From positions 80,323,501 to 80,387,500 of the forward strand of contig CM027384.1 in NCBI GenBank assembly GCA_015680905.1: a DNA stretch of 64,000 nucleotides, read 5' to 3'. This DNA comes from Coptis chinensis (lineage: Eukaryota > Streptophyta > Magnoliopsida > Ranunculales > Ranunculaceae). Both the position numbers and the translations under genes were made by a program. The notes below the pieces were generated by a model, which saw nothing but the letters and a program-made list of their open reading frames with translations, had not been told where the DNA came from and searched no databases. This document shows, piece after piece, positions 45,650-55,593 of the stretch (its first letter is position 1; the number at the start of each line of letters is the position of its first letter).

Positions 45650-46011
45650 ACAACTTTGCAACGGTTACAAACCGTTGGTAAAAAATTTAACAAATTACCA
45701 ACGCTTAAAAAGCGTTTGTGAAATAAAAAACCGTTGCAAATATTTTAAATATGTGTACGAAATAGTTATAATAAGTGTTGGAAATTTCTGTTTGCAACGC
45801 TTTTTAAGCGTTGGAAATTTCTATTTGCAACGCTTTGAATTTCTGTTTGCAACGCTTTTTAAGCGTTGGAAATTTCTGTTTGCAACGCTTTTTAAGCGTT
45901 GCAAATATTTCCAACACTTTACCGACGCCATATTTGCAACGCTTAAAAAGCGTTGCGAAAATTATTAGCAACGCTTTTTTGCCGTTGCAAATAGCCTGTT
46001 ATGGTGTAGTG
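45650..46011. repeat. Right subterminal repeats of the CACTA element
   Basis: At least eight copies of GCAACGCTTTTTAAGCGTTG or its halves (for example 45691-45715, 45795-45815, 45851-45871, 45881-45901, 45936-45956). Many are perfect palindromes able to form hairpins. Open frames across them (45675-45968, 45811-46131) are repeat artefacts. Confidence 0.88.
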
Positions 46012-46126
46012 GTTGCAAGACCAGATGGGTGGACCGAGGAGCGAAGGCAAGTCTTCATGGACAAGGTGAAGGTGGTTGGGTCTACTCAAAATGGGGCATC
46101 AACAAGAGCCTTCAGGGTTGGTGAGC

Positions 46127-48177
46127 TGTAATGACCTGGAATTTTACCTAAGGGTGATCATGTCATTTTATGTGTTGGTTCAGTGCTATTATAGGATTTA
46201 GTGTTAATTGTATTTGTTTTGAGGCGGGCTTTATCATATTTGGTATGGGCCTATATTACTATATATTAGTTGGGCCTGTTCTATTCAATTAATTGGGCTT
46301 ATGCTATAAATGGGCCCATTTATATTAATAGTTGCTGGACTCATGGGCTGAGATAGAGAGGATAAGGATCGGAGGGGGAAAGTGTGAGAGATACACCTCC
46401 TGCAAAAACAAATCGGGGGGGGGGGGGTCTAGCAAATTTTCCATCACCTCACCGACCATTTTGATTTGGTATGAAAAGAATAGAAGGGGCGGCTAGACGA
46501 AAAGAGGGGGAATCTCACCTGAGATCAATCATCTCTAGGCTCGATATAAGATGGACTCGGGGAAATCAGCGAGAAGCAGCCATCAATGATTCAATGGATA
46601 GCTATTGTATTATGTGTTTTCCCTCCACTTTCAAATATCATGTTTGTATTGCTTTGATTCTGATTTTTCTTGTCTTTTTCTAATTGTTTCAATGACTTGT
46701 TTGGGTCATGGGTTCATACTATACCGCAAGTTTTGTTTTGGTTGGTAGTTAGGAGATTTTTTATTATTGTTTCTGAGAAATTTTATGAAGGAGTTGGTTT
46801 GGCTGGATAAACAGTTCATATGTGTTAACCGAACCTATTATTTAAGCACATGCTAGCCAGGTAGCTACATGCCACCATTTGGCCTCTGCCAGGCCGCACC
46901 AGGCCACATCCAAGTCACTCATATGCCATTTGCTAGGGACAACGCTAGGCCACACAAAATTTCTTGTTTATTTTTCTCGCGAGATTATATTTTGGCTAGT
47001 TCAAATATAAATAAGTTAATATTCTTTATTGGTATTGAGAGTTGTTTGTTTGATTGAGTATTCGGGGAAATCTCGAAAGATTAGAAGTGAAGTGACATAC
47101 ATGTAGAATACCGATTCAAGGTTGAGAATCAGTTAGCGGATGTTACATGATTGGAACATGAGTGAGGAACCCATGCTGCCTTCCTCATTGGAATGGCTTA
47201 ATCCATTCCCATCCCAATAGGAGAACTACGATTGGTTTTATCCCTAAATGGGTACGTAGGCAGCCACTCGGCTCAGCCGCTTCCATAGGAAAACCCCTAC
47301 CCCTTTGAGAAAGGAAACCGAATGTTTAATATTCTTTTATTGCTGTGGAAATTGGGCATGAGAAATATATAATTGTACGTGTTATGCATGGATATATTGA
47401 ATGCTAACGTTTTTCTTGAGATTATGTTAATTGATGCACTTACAAGGATTTAATAAGAAAACGGTAAGTGGTATTAAGCAGCTAAAGGTATGTCTTAACC
47501 TTGTCTTTTGTTTTCAATTTCATTTCAAGTTGATTATTATATATTGACTACCTATCCAACTGAGCGTTAGAGTATCTTCACAGGGATGAACAGGTGCTCC
47601 CATAAGACAAGAAAAGGCGTGTAGGCAAGTTAAGCACAATTTAACGTGAATGAAGCGCACTCTCAGTGATACAACGGTTCCTTTACCGATTTATTTTAAT
47701 TTCAAATTTATTCCCTTTAAGTGATTTTGTAATAATTTAGTATAATGTTAATCGTCTTTAGTTATGAATTCATTAATTAGAAGTTATGACGATAATTGGA
47801 GAAAAAATCGATTTTGGAGCGCTGCAGCTACTTGATTTAACTGGCATTTGTCGAGATGGTTAAGTAGCCGGTGTCACGAATCAATATATCTTTTAGTAGT
47901 CGGGTTTACGACTGAGGTTGTAATATATTAAATGGAAGTATATTATTTGATTTTCAGGTTTGAACAGGTTGTAAATTTATGAAATGTCGGAAAATAAGGA
48001 GGAAACTCTGTCGAAATTTCTTTGAACGCGATGTTCAAAGAAGTGTTTTATATTTTAGTTCTAGTTTGGACTCATGTGAGTCAAACCCGCTCACGTCTTG
48101 GTTTATTAGATTGTTGAATATTCAGATTGAGCTCTTTTATCTGAATATTCAATTGTCTGGAAAATCGGGGCGCTACA
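46127..48177. mobile_element. 2.05 kb solo LTR-like insertion 3 (TSD TGAGC)
   Basis: Begins TGTAATGACCTGG, ends CGGGGCGCTACA, and is flanked by TGAGC at 46122-46126 and 48178-48182. It has the same plan as the two insertions in the Tat element but a different sequence. There are no gag-pol domains. It contains a 13-G run (46415-46427) and a short GGCCACACC..GCCAGGC-rich tract near 46880. It interrupts the SINE body. Confidence 0.8.
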
Positions 48178-48359
48178 TGAGCCTTTGGCCTAGGGTCGTT
48201 CAATGTAACCGGGCTACCTTAACCCTCTAAATATTTCAAAAAAAAAAAAAAATACTACAGACGGTAATTGATAAATTACAATGGATAATATTATTTTAAT
48301 TAGAAATATTTAACAAGGAGTACGTTGGACAGTTATGATATGTGTTTATAGTGAAACTA

Positions 48360-48558
48360 TAACTAGGAGTGGGGCTAATGAGGGCTAAATTAGGACTGGG
48401 CCTATGTTTTAAAATCTTAGTTTTAGCCCTGCCTTAGAAGGCATTAGGGCTAGCCCGGCCCAGCCCTAGACTCTGTGAGGGCTTTAGTTGTGAGGGCTTA
48501 GGGTCGGGCAGGGTTAAGATTATTGTTAGGGCCAAATTTCCACCCCAACTCTGCACTA
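48360..48558. mobile_element. hAT-like MITE, ~199 bp (8 bp TSD)
   Basis: TGAAACTA occurs at 48352-48359 and 48559-48566. Ends TAACTAGGAGTGGGG and, reversed, TAGTGCAGAGTTGGGG form short imperfect inverted repeats. The interior is rich in GGGCTA/AGCCC dyads (GGGCTAGCCCGGCCCAGCCC). Confidence 0.65.
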
Positions 48559-49339
48559 TGAAACTATCTTAATTATAAGAAAAAATTCGCTTTTAGGCGC
48601 TTAGGAACGAAAAATCTCCCTAAAGCACCCATCCAACACACATCCACCATCTTGTTATCTATTGATTAACATTAGAGCATCTCTAGGTGGACGTATCCGT
48701 GGTCGCATTCTTCAAATTTGAAGAAATGCGTCGGAATTTCCCGGAATTCCAACTCTAGGTGGTCGCGATTCGTGGTCGCATCACCGCTTTGTTCGCATTC
48801 TTGTTCGCAAATTTGGCAATTTGGATGCGGATCTTGGGCGACAATAATAGTAATGTCGCTGCGCCATTACTAATGTCGCTCAACTTTTTTGACTTTGACC
48901 ACAAACAAGGAGGCGCATTATTATTAATCGCGCCATTACTATCGGCGCTACGCCACATTCTAATGTCGCGTGCTCCAACGGGCAAAAACGGCCTGATTTC
49001 TACCTTCTATATCTACACTCATCTCCTTCTTCATTTTACACACACTCAACTCAAACATTTGTATCAAACAACTCAACCATTTCACATCAATCCTTAACAA
49101 ACAACACACACGCGAAAAAAAAATGGATCATGAAGTATATGAGATATTTCCGCTTTTAAGTCTTCATCTTCATCTTCATCTTCATCGCCGTCTTCTTCTT
49201 CATCTCCTCCTCCGGAGACTCGGTAGATAGTCTTGATGAAGAATTTGTTAATGCCATGCCTCTTATGAAACACACTTTGGCTGTAATTTGCACAAGCACA
49301 AGTACATGCTCCGAAGGCACCACATGGTGGTTCAAAGAA

Positions 49340-50472
49340 GGGTCGAAAAATTAAACATAGAAAATATGCTCTGACTTTGGAAATCTTGAAGAACAACTAC
49401 TTCGTCGATCGTCCTGTCTTTCCGAAAGAGGATTTCAAACGGCGCTTTCGTATGAAAAAATCTTTATTTGTTCACATCTTCAACGATATTCAAACTCATT
49501 TTAAGTTTTTTCAGCCTAAAGTTAACAATGCTGGTAAACCTGGTATAGATCCTCTGGTCAAGGTGGCTGCAGCTTTGCGTATTCTTGGTTATGGCACGGT
49601 GTCTGATCAACTTGACGATCAATTATACATTTCCGAGCAAAGTGGAAACCAGGCGTTGAGGCATTTCTGTGATGCAATTATCAAATTGTACGGTTCAGTC
49701 TACTTGCGAAGGCCAAATATTGCGATATCTGTAACGCTTTGCTTGCACATTCTCGCCACACGTGGATGGCGGGTATGTTGGGAAGCATTGATTGTATGCA
49801 TTGGGAATGGCATAATTGTCCAACCGGATGGCAAGGTGCTTTACGATTGGTCGGATTCGAAAACCATCCATTATATTCGGCTGTTGCAACCGAAGACTGT
49901 GGATATGGCATTCTTTCTTTGGGATGCCAGGATCACACAATGACATCAACGTGTTGGACAACTCGCCGATATTTGAGCACGTGATCAATGGTACTTCTCC
50001 ACCTATTTCTTTTGATGTAAATCAGCATAACTATAATATGGGTTATTATTTAGCTGATGGTATCTATCCTGACTATGCGGCATTTATACAAACAATTTCA
50101 AACCCTAATGCTCTTAAGACGAAGTGGTTCGCAACGATGCAAGAAGCTGCAAGAAAAGATATTGAAAGAGCTTTTGGGGTTTTGCAAGCTAAATTTAGTA
50201 TTTTGGCAAAAGCTTGCAAATTATGGCATGTGGAGACAATGGGTACTGTTATGAGAGCATGTATCATATTGCACAATATGGTAATCGGAGCTAAGAATAA
50301 AAATTATGAAATGAGGAGGTACATTCCTGATCCAGAAGGGCAACCACAGATTCCACCTACTCGGGAACATTACATTGAAGGGACTCTACGAGTTCAATCA
50401 AAGACTATGCATGATAGACTTAAAAGCGACCTTGTCGAGCATCTATGGAGCATTAGGGGTGACCGACATTGA
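49340..50472 (+). pseudogene. Harbinger transposase 2, frameshifted
   Basis: The first frame reads NNYFVDRPVFPKEDFKRRFRM, PLVKVAAALRILGYGTVSDQLDD and HFCDAIIKLYGSVYLRRP. It then shifts near 49700 to MLGSIDCMHWEWHNCPTGWQG (first catalytic D) and again near 49850 to LWIWHSFFGMPGSHNDINVLD. It continues GYYLADGIYPDYAAF (second D), EAARKDIERAFGVLQAKFSIL (E) and MRACIILHNMVI, ending in TGA at 50472. All three catalytic acidic residues exist but in different frames. A Ser-rich N-terminal stretch starts near 49123 and is also broken. Confidence 0.92.
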
Positions 50473-50803
50473 TTGTTGTAATCTTTTATTTATTTATTAT
50501 ATAATTAGAGTAACTCTAGTAGTATGTAATAAGGGTGATATGTAATAGTTATCTTTTATTTATTTATTTTTATTTTATGTGTTTGCAATCATGTATTAGT
50601 TGTCGCGTTCTATTAATAAAAATTGTAATTCATTTGCTAAATCAAATGAAGTAAAACACATATGAATCACACAACATAATAATAACCACACAACATATCA
50701 CACAACATAATAATAATGACACAACATATCAAAATGATCAAATGAACAATTCTAAATCACACAACATAATAATAATCGTTATACAACAACCTCCTAGACT
50801 ATC

Positions 50804-53033
50804 CTACACATACCTCGCCAAGTGGAACTCCTCCTCGACCGTCCTTGTCTTTGAACTCTCCGTCATCCCATGCTGTGATGAACTCACCCTTGTGCGATCA
50901 ATCCGAGCACAGAACTCATCAATCTGGCGTTGCAAATCGTCATAATCCACATGAGCACAGGAAAGAAGTCTCTCTCTCAACACCAGTGGCGAATACCGAG
51001 GGATAAAGCCATCATTTACATTTAATGCTTGTCTCATATCTCATGCGTAGGTCATCCCGAAATAATTATTCATTAATAATTTATGACATTTTCATAATAA
51101 ACCAAAATAATAAAACAAAACCAATAAAAATAATTACCGAGATAGATGTCCAAGGTCGGGCTCTAACCTGTACGACGCGAAAGTGGCATCAATAGAAGAA
51201 TGGGTCGGTAAATCGTCCCGCCACTCGGATCGCTCAAACCGAAAACCCAAGGCCACTCGACCGAGGGGATCCGGTCTTCGAACAAATGTGTAATGTGTCC
51301 ATCTTTGAAACGCGTCGGTATGCGGACGGCCGGCCAATCTGGAATTCACGCCCCGACACCCAAATTGCTAACCAGATGAATGTTGCCTCAGACGACCTAC
51401 AGTTGGGAGCAAATGACCAATAGACACCCGAACCAAGAACGGTAATCGCTCATAAGTCTGCAATGTAACTAGGTCGAAGCCCACAGAGCCAAGTCCAATG
51501 CGTTACTCTCGATGACTTGCTCTAAGGTCATGTCCTTAGCCCTCGATACATGGGTAGCGGATCGGGGAGGGATACCAAAGTATGGTGTGAGTCATTCCGT
51601 AACATCTATCCCCTAAATACCACTCCATATCACTCCCACAAGTGAATACCATCCTCCTATGAGAAATGAACAATGCATATCTACATATCATTGGCGCCCG
51701 ATGTGCACGGATGTCCTCCAAGGCCTCCAAACAATAGAAGCACGTGGTGCTAAGCTCAACGGGTTGGGATGAAGTTATGTTATGACCGATCTCATCGGTC
51801 GACGCTGGCCGACAAGGTCCGTGCCAAGCCCTAAGCCTAGGCCTCTCATCGGTATACTCTCGGAGGATAGGATTTGCGTTTTTAAAATACTCATAAAACC
51901 ATACCTCTAAGAGAATGACAAACCCTCCCATCGGGGACTACCGACAACACCAAGATGTCGAGGCATTCTATCTAAACAACGCTAACAAATGACAATATAT
52001 GGCTCCACCAAAATCAATACCGCCAACTCATGCAAGTGCTCAAAGTTAGCTAGATATCCCAAATTAATCGTGGAATGACGGGAAGGAAAAAAGAAGACAC
52101 CCATCAAATACATACGTAAAGCTCTTTACATACTCATCAACATGTGTTTGACCATCATCGGAATCAAGTGACAAATAATCTATCAAAAACTGCAATCCTG
52201 AATCAGGAGTCAACGGTGTAATGTATGCAGCCTTGATACCGAAATCCTAACACCAAAGATCGTCACGACTCCTCGGTCAGACAAGGGAAGAAAGTCATCA
52301 TTTGGGCACAACTCTGGAATTCAGTGCTACATCTCAACGGATTACCTAATCCTATACTCAAACCAGATATCATGCAAAAATCTAATGGAGTGAAGCCCAA
52401 CTCTCCCCCGAGGGAAGTGAAAAGTATGTGTACTATCCCACCATCTCTCAACTAAACCATTAATAACTCCCCAGAATGTCGGGTCTTATTGTAAGGGATG
52501 TCAACTAGATGAGCAAAAGGAGTCGCTAAAATTGCATCTCTAACATGGTCAAGTGCACCGACTTTCTTAATATCATCCCACCATCGTCCCTAAGCGACGT
52601 GGAGTGCACCGAACCGATACATAACACATCTCCGATATGTACGCAAAATGAAACTAAAATTAAAAAATAAAAATAAAAATATAATGATTGTATTGAACTA
52701 CTAAAATTAACTACTACTACTACTAATTTATGAAATTAAAATACATACACATTTGTTCAAGAACAACTCTTGAGACATGCCTTTCATGAAACCTCTTAGA
52801 CACCGCCTAAGATGGTTGAAATCAATAGCCTCCAGAAATTCAAAATCGACTTTGCCGATATTGAAGCAATGGATCGTCGACCTCGACTCCTTGATTTCCA
52901 ACTCGGAAGTGGTTGGTTCATCATCTAGATCACCACCGGGATTATCCCAAATGTATGCATTTGTTTTCTTCCTCACCGCCACCACTCCATCGTGTTTGGT
53001 TATTATAGACGGATTCGTAAAAGCCGAACTCAT
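50804..53033 (-). pseudogene. Plant mobile domain (PMD/MAIN-like) gene, broken
   Basis: ATG 53033 starts MSSAFTNPSIITKHDG. Exon-like blocks continue with VDFEFLEAIDFNHLRRCLRGF, then after an intron-like gap CVMYRFGALHVA, AILATPFAHLVDIPYN, LGGELGFTPLDFCMISGLSIG (the characteristic 'trial of a rule then D....LGL' segment), VWFYEYFKNANP and RPRLRAWHG, and a tail ending at 50804. This order resembles the aminotransferase-like plant mobile domain. Stops occur throughout 52260-51940 and between later blocks. PMD proteins such as MAIN and MAIL1 act in silencing and genome stability; what the transposon-borne relatives do is unknown. The domain call is by pattern, not alignment. Confidence 0.68.
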
Positions 53034-53388
53034 TTTTTCCTACTAACTAGAGTGAAATGAGAAAAAAAAAAAAATTGTAAAATGACAAAAGTCCATCGTC
53101 GTAGCGACATTAAATAAAACACAAAGACGTATTATTACATTAGTCTTGGCGTAGCATTCACCGCGTCGATAACGTTGGTCTTGTGGCCTTGGATTAATAA
53201 TGTCGCAGTGGGTCCCCAATAAATTTTGCGACCACGAATTTGCGACCACCTAGAGTTGGTCGAAATTTGCTATCAAATTTTGTGGTAGCATTCTTCAAAT
53301 TTGAAGAGTATGCTACCACCACCTAGAGATGCTCTTAGTTAATTAAAATCAAACCAAATATTTATTTATTCTCTCTGTACGTATTCTA

Positions 53389-53740
53389 TTTTTTTTTATC
53401 CACAAATCTTTTATTTTTGTGTGTTTCCATAAAGAAAGAGTAACCTTCCATTAAAAAAAATCAAAACTACACTGACATTTATGAAAAAACTCTTAAATAT
53501 CATCATAATTCTTAAAGAAACGTAAATGCAATTACAAATTGCAATTTTATTACAACCCAAAATACTGATGATAATAGCTAATTTTAAAATAAATTTGAGA
53601 AGTTCGCGCTGTAATTGAATTGAGGAGAACCCTATTAAGAATCTGCAACACATACATGGAAATTTTTAATTGAAATTAATAGTTTTTTTATTTTTTTATG
53701 GAAACACAAAAAAATAGAAAGATTTGTGGAGAAAAAATGG
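53389..53740. repeat. Inverted repeat pair, ~50 bp arms (possible MITE)
   Basis: TCCACAAATCTTTTATTTTTGTGTGTTTCCATAAA at 53399-53433 is mirrored by TTTATGGAAACACAAAAAAATAGAAAGATTTGTGGA near 53695-53731. The spacer is about 260 bp of AT-rich DNA. TSDs are not obvious. The minus-strand open frame inside (53411-53653) is not believed to be a gene. Confidence 0.55.
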
Positions 53741-54633
53741 AATGATTTGGAGAGAGAAAATTCTAGGGAAATTAAGAGTTGTTCTTTAGAAATAAATTGC
53801 AAAAGTGAAATTATGGGGTGATAAATAATTGCACCGACGCTTGTAAAGTGAAGAACACCAATCGAAAAAACACCTTCATTCTAAAATGAATTTGGTCCAA
53901 AATGATTGATGCATGTTGAAATATTTTCATATGGTCAAGGATTGATCTAGAGTGCAATTTACCATAAAAATTAGTTGTTGATGTACGCCACTATCGTCGA
54001 ATTGCTCAAGTGCAGCAGCCAACATAAAATTGGATCACTAAAAATGCTCGTATGATTGTGAACAGTGACAAATGCACTGCAATTTGGAAAATCTATATAT
54101 AGCTGAAGCAGATGGCCGGGATCTTGTTTTACCTGTTTAACAAGGCCCATTTGAACGAGACATGGGCCGGGCTGAGTGGTTCTAAATACAACTTACTGAG
54201 GTATGGGCCGTACCCGTAGGCCAAATCTATCGCTGAAGGGCCGGGATATTGTTTTATTGGTTCACAAGCCCTAATAAAATGAGCACTAGTGGCCTAGTGT
54301 AACTGTTTGTGCCAATGTCTAGCTACTTCTTGGCTTCTTGCAAACATTGCACTCTTGCAACAATAAATCTTCTGACCATATCCGACAGCTTCACGAACCT
54401 AATATAATACCCACAACTGCTCCCTGTAAATCGCAATATACTCCAACAAGAACATCCATCGACCTGTTTAAAGTCTAGTCATTAAGACCATTAATTTTGG
54501 GTCCAAAGCAAGAATTACAGAGGTAGATTTTAGATCATCCTGTGATGCTGTGAATATCCATATATTTAATTATGATTGCTAACAAGCAAAGTAAATGGTT
54601 GCACCATGCTAAAATGTCATGTGGTACTCATTT
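53741..54633. other. Intergenic, no gene recognised
   Basis: Contains GGCCGGG / GGGCCGTACCC-type dyads at about 54110-54250 reminiscent of hAT-MITE interiors, but no ends or TSDs were found. Otherwise featureless. Confidence 0.4.
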
Positions 54634-54683
54634 AGAGATAAATGAAAAGTTTATTATCGAAGAAAAAAAAAAAAAAAAAAAAA
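54634..54683 (+). mobile_element. Very short 5'-truncated retroposed tail with poly(A) and 18 bp TSD
   Basis: An 18 bp direct repeat GTCATGTGGTAYTCATTT occurs at 54616-54633 and 54684-54701. Between them lie about 28 bp plus a 22 bp A-run. A long TSD with poly(A) is the hallmark of LINE-driven target-primed reverse transcription. The insert is too short to name. Confidence 0.75.
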
Positions 54684-54839
54684 GTCATGTGGTATTCATT
54701 TTTCACACTAACCTTACATTGTATAGGAGATTAGGAGATAGGTAGGACATGATTTTTGCACCTATAATCAAACTAGCTAGGAACAAAGTGGATAGAAATG
54801 AGAGGGTTGTGACTTTTGAGTTGAGGCAAAAGCAAGGGT

Positions 54840-55195
54840 AAAATATCGTCGAGATTTCTGAGATATTATTGATATATTTCATTTTTGGGGTATACGAGAT
54901 GAAAATATTTGATATATTTCTACTAAATATTGAATCTTGTTTTTGCCGATATATGTTGTAATTTATGATATATCAACCGATATATTCTATATAAATTGTT
55001 GATTTTGACCGATTTTTATTAATATATCTACAATATTTTTTATATAATCGATAATATTTCTGATATTTTATGATATATCGACATACAAAATAATTTTTTA
55101 ACAGTCAACAAAAAAAATAGATATTTTCAATATTTCTGATATATATGATATATTTCGTTTTTTGGATACACAATATTGTCGATATTTTGGTCCTT
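54840..55195. repeat. AT-rich GATATWT-rich degenerate repeat
   Basis: Dozens of variants of GATATATTTC / CGATATTTTG on both strands, with ATATCGTCGAGATTT at the left and AATATTGTCGATATTTTGG at the right. Possibly a decayed transposon interior. Non-coding. Confidence 0.5.
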
Positions 55196-55593
55196 GGGCA
55201 AAAGAAATGATGTCATACACAGCAATGCTGTTGATTGTGCAACCGATCGAGTGCACAAGGCCGCCTTTATCAGCTTAGTTTATAGTTGCAAATAGGCAAT
55301 GGTGCAAGTAAGCAACTTTAAAATTGGTTTGCTGGTTAGCATGTCTGTTGTTTATGTCCCAGAATCTTTGGTTCTTTATTTATCTGCCAACTTCACAGCT
55401 TGAAAGTGGCAACAAACCAACCAAGTGTTTCTTCAAAGAAGGTTCCTTTCAATTCCTTCATCGACAACCCACATTATACCACACATCCTTTTTACTTGCT
55501 TGCCAAATACAGCTTCATCTTTAACTTACAAGAACACTTCACCTCTCTAACCAACTTCACCTTTTTCAGATAATTACTTTAGCACGTAACGTA
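55100..55593 (+). promoter_or_regulatory. Upstream region of the BAG gene
   Basis: The 5' flank before ATG 55594 contains a CT-rich leader (AACACTTCACCTCTCTAACC...). No single TATA box is convincing. An open frame at 55324-55524 is probably fortuitous. Confidence 0.35.

Larger units (their letters stand above)
40343..46011. mobile_element. Non-autonomous CACTA transposon carrying host gene fragments (TSD GTT)
   Basis: Ends are CACTACACCATAATAGG and, reversed, CACTACACCATAACAGG. The 3 bp target duplication is GTT (40340-40342, 46012-46014). Subterminal regions are packed with GCAACGCTTTTTAAGCGTTG-type motifs in both orientations, the usual CACTA signature. No transposase (TnpD/En/Spm-type) was found in 5669 bp. 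Instead the interior carries pieces of an IQD gene, a nucleotide-diphospho-sugar transferase gene, a mitochondrial HSP70 gene and at least one further coding-like fragment. Movement would need a transposase supplied elsewhere. Confidence 0.93.
40292..48256 (+). mobile_element. tRNA-like SINE split by two later insertions (TSD TACAGAC)
   Basis: Removing the CACTA element and the solo LTR leaves 40292-40342, 46015-46126 and 48183-48256, roughly 237 bp. It has an A-box-like TAGCTCAATTAG (40301-40312), a B-box-like GGTTGCAAGACC spanning the CACTA insertion point, and a 3' A-run at 48238-48253. The 7 bp repeat TACAGAC flanks it (40285-40291 and 48257-48263). Size, promoter-like boxes, A-tail and TSD fit a Pol III-transcribed SINE. 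The B box is imperfect and the family is not identified. Confidence 0.65.
48675..53334. mobile_element. PIF/Harbinger transposon 2 with a plant-mobile-domain-like gene (TSD TTA)
   Basis: Inverted ends GAGCATCTCTAGGTGG and, reversed, GAGCATCTCTAGGTGGTGG, flanked by TTA (48672-48674 and 53335-53337). TTCTTCAAATTTGAAGAA dyads lie just inside both ends (about 48711 and 53292). It is 4660 bp long. A Harbinger-type transposase is on the plus strand. A second gene with plant mobile domain features converges from the minus strand. No Myb/SANT ORF is seen. Both genes are interrupted. Confidence 0.92.

Noticed and set aside
45675-46131. Open frames across the CACTA right end
   Set aside because: Generated by the palindromic subterminal repeats and running past the transposon border.
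53411-53653. 80-codon minus-strand hydrophobic open frame
   Set aside because: Low-complexity AT-rich sequence between inverted repeat arms; no motif.
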